64,000 nt of DNA from Paracoccaceae bacterium (lineage in GTDB: Bacteria > Pseudomonadota > Alphaproteobacteria > Rhodobacterales > Rhodobacteraceae). Shown one piece after another: positions 29,585 through 39,828 of the stretch. The stretch's first letter is position 1. The number at the start of each line of letters is the position of its first letter. The translations under genes and the position numbers were made by a program. The DNA lies in NCBI GenBank assembly GCA_902606585.1, contig CACLGX010000001.1, positions 109,364 to 173,363 of the forward strand. Direction: 5' to 3'. The notes beneath the pieces were generated by a model that saw only the letters and a list, made by a program, of their open reading frames with translations, did not search any database and was not told the origin of the DNA.

Positions 29585-31012
29585 TTGGTGGTTTCGATGT
29601 CCTTAATTGAAGAACTTAAAAAAGTCTTGGGTGATCAAAATGTACTAACGGGAAATGACAAAGAGCGCTATTCGTCAGACTGGCTAGGCCAATATAGATT
29701 TGAGCCTTTTTGCGTTGTTCGCCCAGCTTCTACCAAAGAAGTATCAAAAGTTGTGAGATTAGCTCGTTCTTTTCACGTAAACATAGTCCCTGTAGGTGGT
29801 AATACTGGTCTCAACGGAGGTACACATTCAGATAATGCGATTTCTATCTCTATGGAGCGGATGAATAAAATTTGTGAAATCCGATTAAATTCGAAAATAG
29901 CCATCGTTGAAGCTGGGGCAATTCTTGCGAATTTACATCAGATTGTAAATGAAAATGATTTAATTTTTCCGCTTACATTTGGAGCCCGTGGCTCGGCAAC
30001 GATAGGTGGTGTTTTATCTACAAACGCTGGGGGTTCGAACGTACTTAAGTATGGCAATACTCGGGATTTAGTTTTGGGAGTAGAAATTGTCTTACCAAAT
30101 GGCGAAATAATGAATTTGATGTCTGAGTTGCATAAAGATAATTCAGGTTATTGTTTGCGAGATTTGGTTATTGGAGCTGAGGGAACATTAGGAATAATAA
30201 CCAAGGCTGTCTTAAAACTTTTTCCAAAACCTAAAGCTTATGCAACTGCCATGGTTGCAGTTAAAAGTCCTGATAGCGCCCTCGCTTTGCTGAATGAATT
30301 ACAGGATGGAACCGGAGGAGCAGTTGCGGCATATGAGTATATGACTAAAAGATATATTCAAGGTCATATGGAACTATCTTCCTCTTCTAAGAAGCCATTT
30401 AAAAAAGATTACGAACATTTAGTTATGGTTGAATTGGAAACAACCGTAGAATTATTTTCACGATATGGAGATGATGGAAAAATTTTGCTATGTAGTGAAT
30501 TAGAAAGAATTTTAAACAAAAACTTAAATGAAGGTTTCATCTTAGATGCTCACATTGCTCAAAATGAAGAGCAGCGCTTGATTATGTGGGAGCGTCGTGA
30601 GGCTGCAGCAGAAATTTCTCTATTAAAAACACCTCTAATAAATAATGATATAGCGGTTCCATTAGACAAGGTATCGAAATTCTTAACTACCATGGAAAAA
30701 AAGCTCCCAGAGTTGGACCCTGGCGCTGATGTTTTAATTGTTTCTCATCTTGGCGACGGAAATGTTCATTACACCGTTTGGCCAAGTAAAGACGATGAAA
30801 AATATAAAGACAAAATTATGGAGGCAATAGAAAATGTCGTTCTAACCTTAGGTGGGAGTTTTTCTGCAGAACACGGCATTGGGTTATCTAAGCTATCTTC
30901 TATGGAAAGACGTAAAGATCGAGTAGCTTTAGATGTAATGCGTCAAATTAAAAATGCAATTGACCCAGAAGGCATCATGAACCCAGGCAAAGTTTTACCA
31001 AAAGCACATTAG
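29585..31012 (+). CDS. FAD-binding oxidase (glycolate oxidase/D-2-hydroxyacid dehydrogenase family)
   Basis: VRPASTKEVSKVVRLAR...VPVGGNTGLNGGTHS...LSTNAGGSNVLKYGNTRDLVLG...SAEHGIG...IDPEGIMNPGKVLP. Confidence 0.9.
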   Translation: MVVSMSLIEELKKVLGDQNVLTGNDKERYSSDWLGQYRFEPFCVVRPASTKEVSKVVRLARSFHVNIVPVGGNTGLNGGTHSDNAISISMERMNKICEIRLNSKIAIVEAGAILANLHQIVNENDLIFPLTFGARGSATIGGVLSTNAGGSNVLKYGNTRDLVLGVEIVLPNGEIMNLMSELHKDNSGYCLRDLVIGAEGTLGIITKAVLKLFPKPKAYATAMVAVKSPDSALALLNELQDGTGGAVAAYEYMTKRYIQGHMELSSSSKKPFKKDYEHLVMVELETTVELFSRYGDDGKILLCSELERILNKNLNEGFILDAHIAQNEEQRLIMWERREAAAEISLLKTPLINNDIAVPLDKVSKFLTTMEKKLPELDPGADVLIVSHLGDGNVHYTVWPSKDDEKYKDKIMEAIENVVLTLGGSFSAEHGIGLSKLSSMERRKDRVALDVMRQIKNAIDPEGIMNPGKVLPKAH

Positions 31013-31014
31013 GC

Positions 31015-31962
31015 CTAATCTCTCCAATCAAAGAATTTTGGGCCCGCTTGCGCTAAAATTTTTAGCGCCATTTCCCGACCTAATTCTGGTCCGTCTTCAA
31101 TGTTACAAGAGGCAGTTTCAGATATAGCTTCTGATCCATCAGTACGCAAAACTTGGCCAGTAAATTTCAGTGATGAACCTTCAATTGTTGCCAAGCCTGC
31201 AATTGGTGTTTGGCAAGAACCATCTAGTTCGGCAAGAAATGCTCTCTCCGCATTTAACCGTTGTCCTGTTTCTGTGTGGTGTATTTTTTTAAGCATATCA
31301 GTTATTTGTTTGTCTTCTTCTCGCCATTCTATTCCAATCGCGCCCTGTGCTATTGCTGGTAACATTTCATTTGGGTTTATTGCGCTTTGAGCCACTTCCT
31401 CCAATCCTAAACGATTTAAGCCTGCCATGGCTAAAAAAGTACATGAAGCGATACCGTCTTTTAGTTTCTTTAAACGTGTTTGAACATTGCCCCTAAACTC
31501 GACAACTTCGAGATCTGGTCGAGAAAATTTAAGTTGAGCTTTGCGTCTTAGTGATGAAGTACCAACTTTCGAGCCACTTGGTAAATCGCTAACATTTTTG
31601 AATTGTGATGAAACAAAAGCATCTCTGACATCTTCTCGCGGCAAGTAGCATCCCAGCGTTAATCCATCTGGTTGCTCTACAGGCATATCTTTCATCGAGT
31701 GGACAGCTATATCAATATTTCTATCAAGCATCTCTTGCTCAATTTCTTTAGTAAATAAACCTTTTCCACCTACTTCTTTTAAAGGTCTATCTAAAATTCT
31801 GTCACCACTTGTTGAAATAACTACTATTTCAAAAGAATCGTCACTGGTATTTAAAGTTTCTGTAAGACGCCTTCTTGTCTCGTATGCTTGAGCCAAAGCT
31901 AATGGAGAGCCGCGGGTGCCAATACGCAATGGAGCTGATGGAGAGGGGAAGTTATTTTCCAT
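31015..31962 (-). CDS. hemC: Hydroxymethylbilane synthase
   Basis: RIGTRGSPLALAQA, KDMPVEQPDGLTLG, VGTSSLRRKAQL, LDGSCQTPIAG. Confidence 0.97.
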   Translation of the reverse strand: MENNFPSPSAPLRIGTRGSPLALAQAYETRRRLTETLNTSDDSFEIVVISTSGDRILDRPLKEVGGKGLFTKEIEQEMLDRNIDIAVHSMKDMPVEQPDGLTLGCYLPREDVRDAFVSSQFKNVSDLPSGSKVGTSSLRRKAQLKFSRPDLEVVEFRGNVQTRLKKLKDGIASCTFLAMAGLNRLGLEEVAQSAINPNEMLPAIAQGAIGIEWREEDKQITDMLKKIHHTETGQRLNAERAFLAELDGSCQTPIAGLATIEGSSLKFTGQVLRTDGSEAISETASCNIEDGPELGREMALKILAQAGPKFFDWRD

Positions 31963-32085
31963 TTAATTTACTTTAAGCTATTTTCTGCTGGTTGATACTA
32001 GCCGAGTGAAATGAATGTGACAATTATAATTGACAATTGTTCAGACAAATAACACTAACAGGTTATACAAAATAAAAGGCTGACG

Positions 32086-33117
32086 ATGACAAAAAAAATT
32101 TTAAAGGCTCTCGCAGGTGAAAAGCAGAAAGTACCTCCAATATGGATGATGCGGCAAGCCGGTCGTTATTTGCCCGAATATCGCGAAACAAGAGCACAGG
32201 CAGGTGATTTTTTATCGCTTTGCTATAATAGCGAGTTAGCTGCAGAAGTTACGCTTCAACCAATCAGGCGCTATGGGTTCGATGCTGCAATATTATTTGC
32301 TGATATATTGCTCTTGCCTCAAGCATTGGGGGCTGATCTATGGTTTGTAACAGGAGAAGGTCCACGCTTATCTACTGTGCAAACAAAACTGGATTTCACA
32401 AATTTACGAAAGCCAGAAGAAATAAACGAAACATTAGCCCCCGTTTATGAGACAGTTAAAATTTTATCGAAGGAATTGCCTAGTGAAACTACCCTTATAG
32501 GATTTGCTGGTGCGCCTTGGACAGTAGCGACTTATATGATTGCTGGACGTGGTACCCGTGATCAGGCGCCAGCACATATTTTAAAAAATGAAAACCCAGA
32601 ATTGTTTGATAATCTAATTAATCTTCTCGTTGAGGGAACAGTAGAATATTTATCTCACCAGATAAATGGAGGAGCTGAAGTTATAAAAATATTTGACAGT
32701 TGGGCCGGATCTCTAAAAGGAAATGATTTTGACAAATACGCACTTGAGCCGTGTAAAAAAATTATCTCAGCACTTAAAGTTAAGCATCCGCAAATCCCGA
32801 TTATAGCATTTCCCAGACAAGCTGATGATCGTTACGTAGGGTTTGCAAAACAATCTGGAGCCGATTGTGTGGCCTTGGATGAATCTGTTTCCGCAGAATG
32901 GATCAGACAAAATATTCAAGTGGATGGCTGTGTTCAAGGTAACTTGGCATCGTCCCATATGGTTTCTGGAGGTAGTGCCCTTATTGAAGAGACGAAAAGA
33001 ATAGTGAAAGCTCTTTCCAATGGCCCGCATATTTTTAATCTTGGCCATGGAATTACGCCTGACGCTGATCCTCAAAATGTTCAGGTCATGATCGATACAA
33101 TTCGCAACGCTGAGTAA
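32086..33117 (+). CDS. hemE: Uroporphyrinogen decarboxylase
   Basis: [40 protein letters not shown]-like; [32 protein letters not shown]. Confidence 0.97.
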   Translation: MTKKILKALAGEKQKVPPIWMMRQAGRYLPEYRETRAQAGDFLSLCYNSELAAEVTLQPIRRYGFDAAILFADILLLPQALGADLWFVTGEGPRLSTVQTKLDFTNLRKPEEINETLAPVYETVKILSKELPSETTLIGFAGAPWTVATYMIAGRGTRDQAPAHILKNENPELFDNLINLLVEGTVEYLSHQINGGAEVIKIFDSWAGSLKGNDFDKYALEPCKKIISALKVKHPQIPIIAFPRQADDRYVGFAKQSGADCVALDESVSAEWIRQNIQVDGCVQGNLASSHMVSGGSALIEETKRIVKALSNGPHIFNLGHGITPDADPQNVQVMIDTIRNAE

Positions 33118-33182
33118 TTTTGATTTACCCGAAAACTATTGATTTATAATTGATTTATTCTAACCAAAAGGTGAATGGTTTT

Positions 33183-34106
33183 ATGCTACTTGAAGTGAAT
33201 GAGCTTAGAAAAACTTATGCGACAGGTTTTGAGGCTCTAAAAGGGATTTCGCTGAAAGTGAATAAAGGTGAAATTTTAGCTTTACTGGGCCCAAACGGTG
33301 CTGGCAAGACTTCACTTATCTCAACTATTTGTGGCATTACAAACCCATCTAGCGGTTCCGTGATTATTGACGGATATGATATATCAAAAAACTTTCGAGA
33401 CGCTCGAAAACTAGTTGGATTAGTGCCGCAAGATATAACTCTAGAGCCTTTTGAAAAGGTACTGAATACAATAAACTTTTCACGCGGTTTGTTTGGGAGG
33501 AAAAAAGATGATGCTCTAACAGAAAAAATTCTGACTAAGTTGTCACTCTGGGATAAACGAGACTCTCGTATTATGGAATTATCTGGTGGTATGAAACGCC
33601 GGGTGCTGATTGCCAAAGCCCTTATTCACGAGCCTAGACTATTGTTTTTGGATGAGCCTACAGCAAGTGTCGACGTAGAGCTCCGTCAGAGCATGTGGGA
33701 TGTCGTGGCTGATTTAAAAAAAGATGGCGTTACTATTATTTTAACAACTCATTACATTGAAGAGGCTGAGGCGATAGCAGATAGGGTTGGAATTATAAAC
33801 AAAGGTGAGCTTCTTCTCATAGAGGGAAAGGCCTCATTAATGCAAAAATTTGGTCAAAAAATATTGAAGATCGAATTGCAGAAAAGATTAAATCAGCTTC
33901 CCAAAGACCTCAGTGAAAAAAATGTTAAATTGTCTGATGACGGTCTGAGTTTAACCTATATTTATGATACTAAGCAAAAAAAGACAGGAATAACTAAACT
34001 ATTATCTAATCTTTCTAATTCAGGAATAAATTTACGTGATATCCAAACAGATCAATCCTCTTTAGAGGAAATTTTTGTAAATCTGGTTAAGGAGAAAGCA
34101 GAATGA
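33183..34106 (+). CDS. ABC-2 type transporter ATP-binding protein
   Basis: [43 protein letters not shown] at 33183 ([10 protein letters not shown]). Confidence 0.92.
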   Translation: MLLEVNELRKTYATGFEALKGISLKVNKGEILALLGPNGAGKTSLISTICGITNPSSGSVIIDGYDISKNFRDARKLVGLVPQDITLEPFEKVLNTINFSRGLFGRKKDDALTEKILTKLSLWDKRDSRIMELSGGMKRRVLIAKALIHEPRLLFLDEPTASVDVELRQSMWDVVADLKKDGVTIILTTHYIEEAEAIADRVGIINKGELLLIEGKASLMQKFGQKILKIELQKRLNQLPKDLSEKNVKLSDDGLSLTYIYDTKQKKTGITKLLSNLSNSGINLRDIQTDQSSLEEIFVNLVKEKAE

Positions 34107-34864
34107 ATTTCCAAGCAGTTAAAGCAATTTATTTCTTTGAAATGGCCAGGTTTTTTAGAACTCTACTGCAAAGTTTTGTTTCGCCAGTAATATCTACTTC
34201 CCTCTATTTTGTAGTTTTTGGTACAGTTATAGGCAGTCGAATCCAAGAGGTTGAAGGAATAAGTTATGGGGCCTTTATTGTTCCTGGATTGATTATGTTA
34301 TCCGTCATGACGCAAGCGACTTCAAATGGAAGCTTTGGTATTTATTTCCCAAAATTTATAGGAACAATTTATGAGCTTTTGTCGGCTCCCGTAAGTTATT
34401 TCGAGATACTTTTGGGATATGTTGGTGCTGCTGCTACTAAAGCCCTTTTTATTGGTCTTGTTATTTTAGCTACTGCAGCGGTTTTTGTAGATTTAAAAAT
34501 AATGCATCCTGTCGCCATGATTTTATTTTTGGTTTTGACCTGTATTTCGTTTGCCTTATTAGGATTCATTCTAGGGATTTGGGCAAGAAATTTTGAACAA
34601 TTACAATTGGTACCTTTATTGGTTGTAACGCCGTTAGTATTTCTTGGGGGCTCATTTTATTCAGTTTCTATGCTGCCATCAATTTGGCAAACAATTACGC
34701 TATTCAATCCCGTGGTTTATTTGGTTTCGGGTTTTAGGTGGTCATTTTTTGGAAATGCCGATGTGCCTATTTTTGTAAGTCTTTTGGCAATAAGTTCTTT
34801 TACTGTTGTCTGCGTTATAATTGTTGCTTGGATTTTCAACACTGGTTGGCGAATAAAGCAATAA
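34103..34864 (+). CDS. ABC-2 type transporter permease
   Basis: Overlaps the preceding ATPase by 4 bp; six hydrophobic helices, [33 protein letters not shown]. Confidence 0.9.
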   Translation: MNFQAVKAIYFFEMARFFRTLLQSFVSPVISTSLYFVVFGTVIGSRIQEVEGISYGAFIVPGLIMLSVMTQATSNGSFGIYFPKFIGTIYELLSAPVSYFEILLGYVGAAATKALFIGLVILATAAVFVDLKIMHPVAMILFLVLTCISFALLGFILGIWARNFEQLQLVPLLVVTPLVFLGGSFYSVSMLPSIWQTITLFNPVVYLVSGFRWSFFGNADVPIFVSLLAISSFTVVCVIIVAWIFNTGWRIKQ

Positions 34865-34922
34865 TCATAAAAAAGTTGATGGATCCCTTGTTTGATTGAT
34901 AACCAAAGATTATGTGTTCTTT

Positions 34923-35720
34923 ATGAAATTAAGAATACCCTTTTTACCGTCCAAGCCCAGTGTTGCAGTTGTTAAGATGTCTGGCGTAATTTCTGCGGGA
35001 GCTCGTGCCAGCTTGTGCGATCAGACTTTAAGTCCAATTTTGGAAAAAGCTTTTAGGAAAGGACAGCATCAAGCAGTGGCACTATTAATTAATTCGCCAG
35101 GCGGATCCCCGGTCCAATCCTCTTTAATAAGTTCTCGAATAAAGCGCTTAGCAGAAGAAAACGAAATGCCAGTATTCGCATTCGTTGAGGATGTGGCCGC
35201 TTCGGGAGGGTATTGGCTTGCATGCGCTGCGGATGAAATTTATGCAGATACTGGCTCAATAATAGGCTCTATCGGAGTTATTTCCGCCGGATTTGGTTTC
35301 CAAGAATTAATCGATAAATATGGCGTAGAACGGAGAGTACACACAGCAGGTAAGTCGAAATCAATGCTCGATCCTTTTAAAAAAGAAAAGCCTGAAGATA
35401 TAAAACGGCTTAAAAGAATACTGAGTGAAATGCACGAACTCTTTATAAAATATGTTGAAGAAAAACGGGTTGGTAAACTCATTCAGGAAGATGATATCTT
35501 TACAGGCGAAATCTGGTTGGGTAAAAAGGCCCAAGAATTGGGGCTAATTGATGGCATAGGACATCTCGACACCGTAATAAAAGAAAAATTTGGTAAGAAA
35601 ACCCGATTTAAAATTTATGGTCAAAAAAAGAATTTTTTGCAGCGCTTTGGTGTAAATTTAATAAATGAGGCTGGCGTTTATTTAGAAGAGCGCGCCGCAT
35701 TTGCTCGGTTTGGTCTCTAA
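34923..35720 (+). CDS. S49-family (SppA/SohB-like) peptidase
   Basis: LLINSPGGSPVQSSLI, DVAASGGYWLACAADEIYADTGSIIGSIGVIS. Confidence 0.92.
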   Translation: MKLRIPFLPSKPSVAVVKMSGVISAGARASLCDQTLSPILEKAFRKGQHQAVALLINSPGGSPVQSSLISSRIKRLAEENEMPVFAFVEDVAASGGYWLACAADEIYADTGSIIGSIGVISAGFGFQELIDKYGVERRVHTAGKSKSMLDPFKKEKPEDIKRLKRILSEMHELFIKYVEEKRVGKLIQEDDIFTGEIWLGKKAQELGLIDGIGHLDTVIKEKFGKKTRFKIYGQKKNFLQRFGVNLINEAGVYLEERAAFARFGL

Positions 35721-35872
35721 TGATTATTAAAATTGTTATTTTATTTTTAATTTTAATAATAGTTTTAGCAATGTTTGGAAAAGCTCATATTTTTTTGCCT
35801 GGTAGATCTAAAAAGCTGCGTTGTGGAAAATGTGGGCAACTGAAGATTGGAAAATCTTGTGGTTGTTCCTAA
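35720..35872 (+). CDS. Small (50 aa) single-TM protein with C-terminal Cys motif; not in ORF track
   Basis: Hand translation: MIIKIVILFLILIIVLAMFGKAHIFLPGRSKKLRCGKCGQLKIGKSCGCS*; start overlaps the S49 peptidase stop (TAATG). Confidence 0.7.
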   Translation: MIIKIVILFLILIIVLAMFGKAHIFLPGRSKKLRCGKCGQLKIGKSCGCS

Positions 35873-35887
35873 CCATAAACCTTTCTA

Positions 35888-36820
35888 ATGATGTGGGCTC
35901 TTTCTTTTTTGGGTCTGTTTCTTTTGTTAATTTCAGGGGACTTTCTAGTTAAGGGAGCTATTCAACTTAGCAACAGATTGGGTGTTTCAGCCTTACTTGT
36001 ATCGCTTACTGTAGTTGCTTTTGGAACATCTGCGCCCGAACTGATAGTCGCTATAAAAGCTACATTGAGTGGATCATCTGGTTTGGCTTTGGGCAACGTT
36101 GTTGGATCAAATATTGCTAATATTCTGTTAGTATTAGGTCTACCTACTTTAATAGTGGGGTTGCAAAACGATATAGCAGATACAAAACGATCATTTGGCT
36201 TGATGATCGCAGCTTCTCTTTTGTTTATTGTGTTTGGAATGAGTGGTAGTTTTTCTTGGGTTTATGGAATTGTACTACTTTCTTTACTGGCTTTTTTTCT
36301 ACTCGATACGTTTAGGCAAAACAGTGAAAAAGCACTAAATAATGAAAGTTTGGAATTTCAGCAAAGAAAATCGCACTCATGGTGGACAATAATCTTTTTC
36401 CTAATCTTGGGTGTAATAGGTTTGCCCATGGGCGCCGATCTACTCGTAACTAATGCTTCTGCACTAGCGAAAGGCTACGGTATCAGTGATGCGGTTGTAG
36501 GTCTGACGTTAGTTGCAATAGGCACATCATTACCAGAGTTGGCAACTACATTTATTGCTGTTGTTAGAAAAAAAGCAGAAGTTGTTTTAGGAAATTTAAT
36601 TGGATCGAATATATTTAATATACTCGCGATTATTGGGATAACATCTTTGATTTCTCCAGTACCCGTTGATCCGACCTTTATAAAGTTTGATTTCTGGATC
36701 ATGCTTGGAGCCAGTGTATTAATAGCACCATTTATATTTTTAAATATCCAATTTAATCGCCTGTCTGGCTTTCTTTTTGTAGCGTTATACATTAGCTATC
36801 TGAATGCTATTTTGAAATGA
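35888..36820 (+). CDS. Calcium/sodium antiporter (YrbG-like, CaCA family)
   Basis: Two alpha repeats: TVVAFGTSAPELIVAI...GNVVGSNIANILLVLG and TLVAIGTSLPELATTF...GNLIGSNIFNILAIIG. Confidence 0.95.
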   Translation: MMWALSFLGLFLLLISGDFLVKGAIQLSNRLGVSALLVSLTVVAFGTSAPELIVAIKATLSGSSGLALGNVVGSNIANILLVLGLPTLIVGLQNDIADTKRSFGLMIAASLLFIVFGMSGSFSWVYGIVLLSLLAFFLLDTFRQNSEKALNNESLEFQQRKSHSWWTIIFFLILGVIGLPMGADLLVTNASALAKGYGISDAVVGLTLVAIGTSLPELATTFIAVVRKKAEVVLGNLIGSNIFNILAIIGITSLISPVPVDPTFIKFDFWIMLGASVLIAPFIFLNIQFNRLSGFLFVALYISYLNAILK

Positions 36821-36831
36821 AAAGAGATTAA

Positions 36832-37611
36832 ATGAGAGCGCTAGTTACAGGGGGAGCAAAAAGGTTAGGTAAGCAAATGGCGATATTTCTTGCTGAAAGA
36901 GGCTTTGAAGTTGCTATTCACTATCATTCATCTGAAAACAGTGCTGACGAACTTGTTGAATATATCAAATCAAAAATTGGCAAAAATTCAGTTGCCATCC
37001 GCGCTGACCTTACAAAAGAAGTAGAAGTGCGAGAGCTAATTACACGGGCCAATGAAAAGCTAGGTGGGCCACTAAGTTGTTTAATAAACAACGCATCTAT
37101 ATTTGAATATGATAATATATGGACTGTAAATCGTGAAAGCTGGGACCGTCATATTGAAAGTAATCTACGAGCGCCACTAGTACTTACTCAGTGTTTCGCT
37201 AACCAAGTCCCATCAATTAATAACGATGAAAACGGTGAGCCGCTGGCTCAAGGCTCAATCATAAATTTAATTGATCAGCGTGTAAAAAAATTAACACCTG
37301 AATTTACTAGTTACACGATAGCTAAAATGGGTCTCTGGGCGCTGACCCAAACTTCAGCGCAGGCTCTGGCACCAAAAATCCGAGTGAATGCAATCGGCCC
37401 CGGTCCTACCCTCAAAGGCGCACGCCAATCGGAAGAACACTTTGAAAATCAGAGGAAAAATACAGTTTTAGGTAGGGGATCTGATCCAAGCGAAATTGTT
37501 GATGCTGTAGACTATTTATTAAATGCCAAAAGTGTTACAGGTCAGTTAATATGTGTTGACGGAGGTCAGCATTTGGCCTGGCAAACTCCAGATGTCCAAG
37601 GAGAAGAATAA
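36832..37611 (+). CDS. SDR-family oxidoreductase (pteridine reductase/FolM-like)
   Basis: ALVTGGAKRLGKQMAIFLAERGFEVAIHYHSS; YTIAKMGLWALTQTSAQALAP. Confidence 0.85.
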   Translation: MRALVTGGAKRLGKQMAIFLAERGFEVAIHYHSSENSADELVEYIKSKIGKNSVAIRADLTKEVEVRELITRANEKLGGPLSCLINNASIFEYDNIWTVNRESWDRHIESNLRAPLVLTQCFANQVPSINNDENGEPLAQGSIINLIDQRVKKLTPEFTSYTIAKMGLWALTQTSAQALAPKIRVNAIGPGPTLKGARQSEEHFENQRKNTVLGRGSDPSEIVDAVDYLLNAKSVTGQLICVDGGQHLAWQTPDVQGEE

Positions 37612-37920
37612 ACATTAAACTGTAAAGTTTTACACCGCTGAAGGAATTATTTCTTAAATGTCTGTAAAAATCTAATGTTTTCAACTATTTGGATGATATG
37701 AAAAAAAATACTCAATGTTATCAATGCTTTAGAAAAATGCCTATTTTTTGTGCAAAAGAGCAAAATACTTCAAATTTAAAGAAAATTCTTGATTTGCATC
37801 AACTTACCCTCAGACTTATCCACAGAAACAGTGGACAGCTTTTCTCTTGAATTTGGCACAATATAGTTGCAGTGAAATGAGAATCGCTTTGTAAACAAAA
37901 AGTTACAGTAGAGAGAACCG

Positions 37921-39768
37921 TTGGGCAAACAAGGTCAAGAAATCATCCGAAATTTCGCCAATAAATTGGATAACTCGCCAGGAGTGTATCGAATGTTGGA
38001 TAGCCAGGCGCGCGTACTTTATGTTGGCAAGGCGCGCAGCTTAAAAGCTAGGGTCTTAAATTATACCCGAATTTCTGGTCATAGCTCGCGAATAGCCCGT
38101 ATGATTTCAGAGACTGCCGATTTGATGGTTTTAACAACAGAGACTGAGACTGAAGCTTTGTTGTTAGAGCAAAATTTGATTAAACAACTCAAGCCAAAAT
38201 ACAATGTTCTTCTACGAGACGATAAATCGTTTCCTTACATTTTTATTTCCAACGAACATGATTTTCCAAGAATAGAAAAACATCGCGGTGCTAAAATAAA
38301 ACAAGGGTCGTATTACGGTCCCTTCGCAAGCGCGGGAGCTGTAAACAGAACAATTAACACTCTTCAGAAAATATTTCTTCTCAGGTCATGCAGCGATCGA
38401 GAAGTTGAGGTTGGAAATAGGCCGTGTCTAAATTATCATATGAAAAGATGCGCTGGGCCATGTGGTGGTAAAGTGACAAAAGAAGATTATGCAGAGTTAG
38501 TAAATTCTGCTGACAATTTCCTTAAAGGTAGGTCAACAGAAATTCAAGAAATGTTGGCCGCAAAAATGGCAAAAGCCTCAGCTGAGATGGAATTTGAAAA
38601 AGCTGCGGGCCTCCGTGATAGGATACGCGCTTTGACACAAATTCAGTCGTCACAAGGAATAAACCCAAAGGGAATACGTGAGGCGGATATAATAGGATTG
38701 CATAGAGAGGGTGCGCATGTATGTTTGCAGGTTTTTTTTATAAGAGGTTATCAAAACTGGGGAAACCGAGATTTTTATCCTAGAATAAGTTTAGATAACT
38801 CCGATGAAGAGGTGCTAGAGGCATTCATTGGCCAGTTTTACAGCAACAAAGAGCCTCCAAAACAAATAATATTGTCACATCAGGTTCAAAATCATGACTT
38901 GATTATCAATTTTCTTACGGAAAAATTAGGGAAAAAGGTTGATATCATTATTCCGCGGCGTGGAGAAAAGTTTGATATTGTTTCGAGCGCTATACGAAAT
39001 GCAAGAGAGAGTTTGGGTAGAAAACTGGAGCAAGCCGCGACCCAAAAGAAGCTTCTAAAGAGTTTAGCAGTTTCCTTTGATCTAAAATCAATTCCAAATA
39101 GAATTGAGATTTACGATAACTCCCACATACAAGGTACTGATGCGGTGGGTGCTATGGTTGTGGCTGGTCCAGAGGGTATGGAAAAAAATGAGTATCGAAA
39201 ATTTAACATAAAAAATGACAAAATTGTCCTAGGTGACGATGTGGGAATGATGAAGGAAGTAATTACGCGCCGCTTTAAGAGGCTAATTGTTGAAGACCCA
39301 GAGCGTAGGCTTGGAAAGTGGCCTGATTTAATATTGATAGATGGCGGCGCTGGTCAAATTTCAGCCGTTTCAGAAACAATGAAGTCAATGGGTGTTTCGG
39401 AAATACCTTTAGTCGGAGTAGCGAAGGGTATGGATCGTGATCACGGCAAAGAAGAATTTTATAGGCATGGCATGCCAAAATTTGCATTAAAAAGAAATGA
39501 TCCAGTTTTATATTTCATACAAAGGATGAGAGATGAAGCACATAGATTTGCCATTGGCACTCATCGTGCGAAGAGGGCAAAACAAATAGTTTCGAGTCCG
39601 CTTGATGGGATATCTGGAATAGGCGCTAAGCGGAAAAAAGCGCTTCTGAGTCATTTTGGATCAGGTAAGGCTGTAAAAAGAGCTAGTTTAGCTGACTTAA
39701 AAGTAGTTGGTGGAATTTCGAAATCTATGGCAGAAAAGATTTACGGTCATTTTAACGAAAAAACTTAG
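37921..39768 (+). CDS. uvrC: Excinuclease ABC subunit C
   Basis: GIY-YIG-like SPGVYRMLDSQARVLYVGKARSLKARV; YYGPFASAGAVNRTI; IYDNSHIQGTDAVGAMVV; C-terminal HhH. TTG start. Confidence 0.96.
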   Translation: MGKQGQEIIRNFANKLDNSPGVYRMLDSQARVLYVGKARSLKARVLNYTRISGHSSRIARMISETADLMVLTTETETEALLLEQNLIKQLKPKYNVLLRDDKSFPYIFISNEHDFPRIEKHRGAKIKQGSYYGPFASAGAVNRTINTLQKIFLLRSCSDREVEVGNRPCLNYHMKRCAGPCGGKVTKEDYAELVNSADNFLKGRSTEIQEMLAAKMAKASAEMEFEKAAGLRDRIRALTQIQSSQGINPKGIREADIIGLHREGAHVCLQVFFIRGYQNWGNRDFYPRISLDNSDEEVLEAFIGQFYSNKEPPKQIILSHQVQNHDLIINFLTEKLGKKVDIIIPRRGEKFDIVSSAIRNARESLGRKLEQAATQKKLLKSLAVSFDLKSIPNRIEIYDNSHIQGTDAVGAMVVAGPEGMEKNEYRKFNIKNDKIVLGDDVGMMKEVITRRFKRLIVEDPERRLGKWPDLILIDGGAGQISAVSETMKSMGVSEIPLVGVAKGMDRDHGKEEFYRHGMPKFALKRNDPVLYFIQRMRDEAHRFAIGTHRAKRAKQIVSSPLDGISGIGAKRKKALLSHFGSGKAVKRASLADLKVVGGISKSMAEKIYGHFNEKT

Positions 39769-39828
39769 TTGTAATTTAATTTCTGATAAATTAAAAGGTG
39801 ATTTTTTATGATCGCAAAAAAAAATTAT

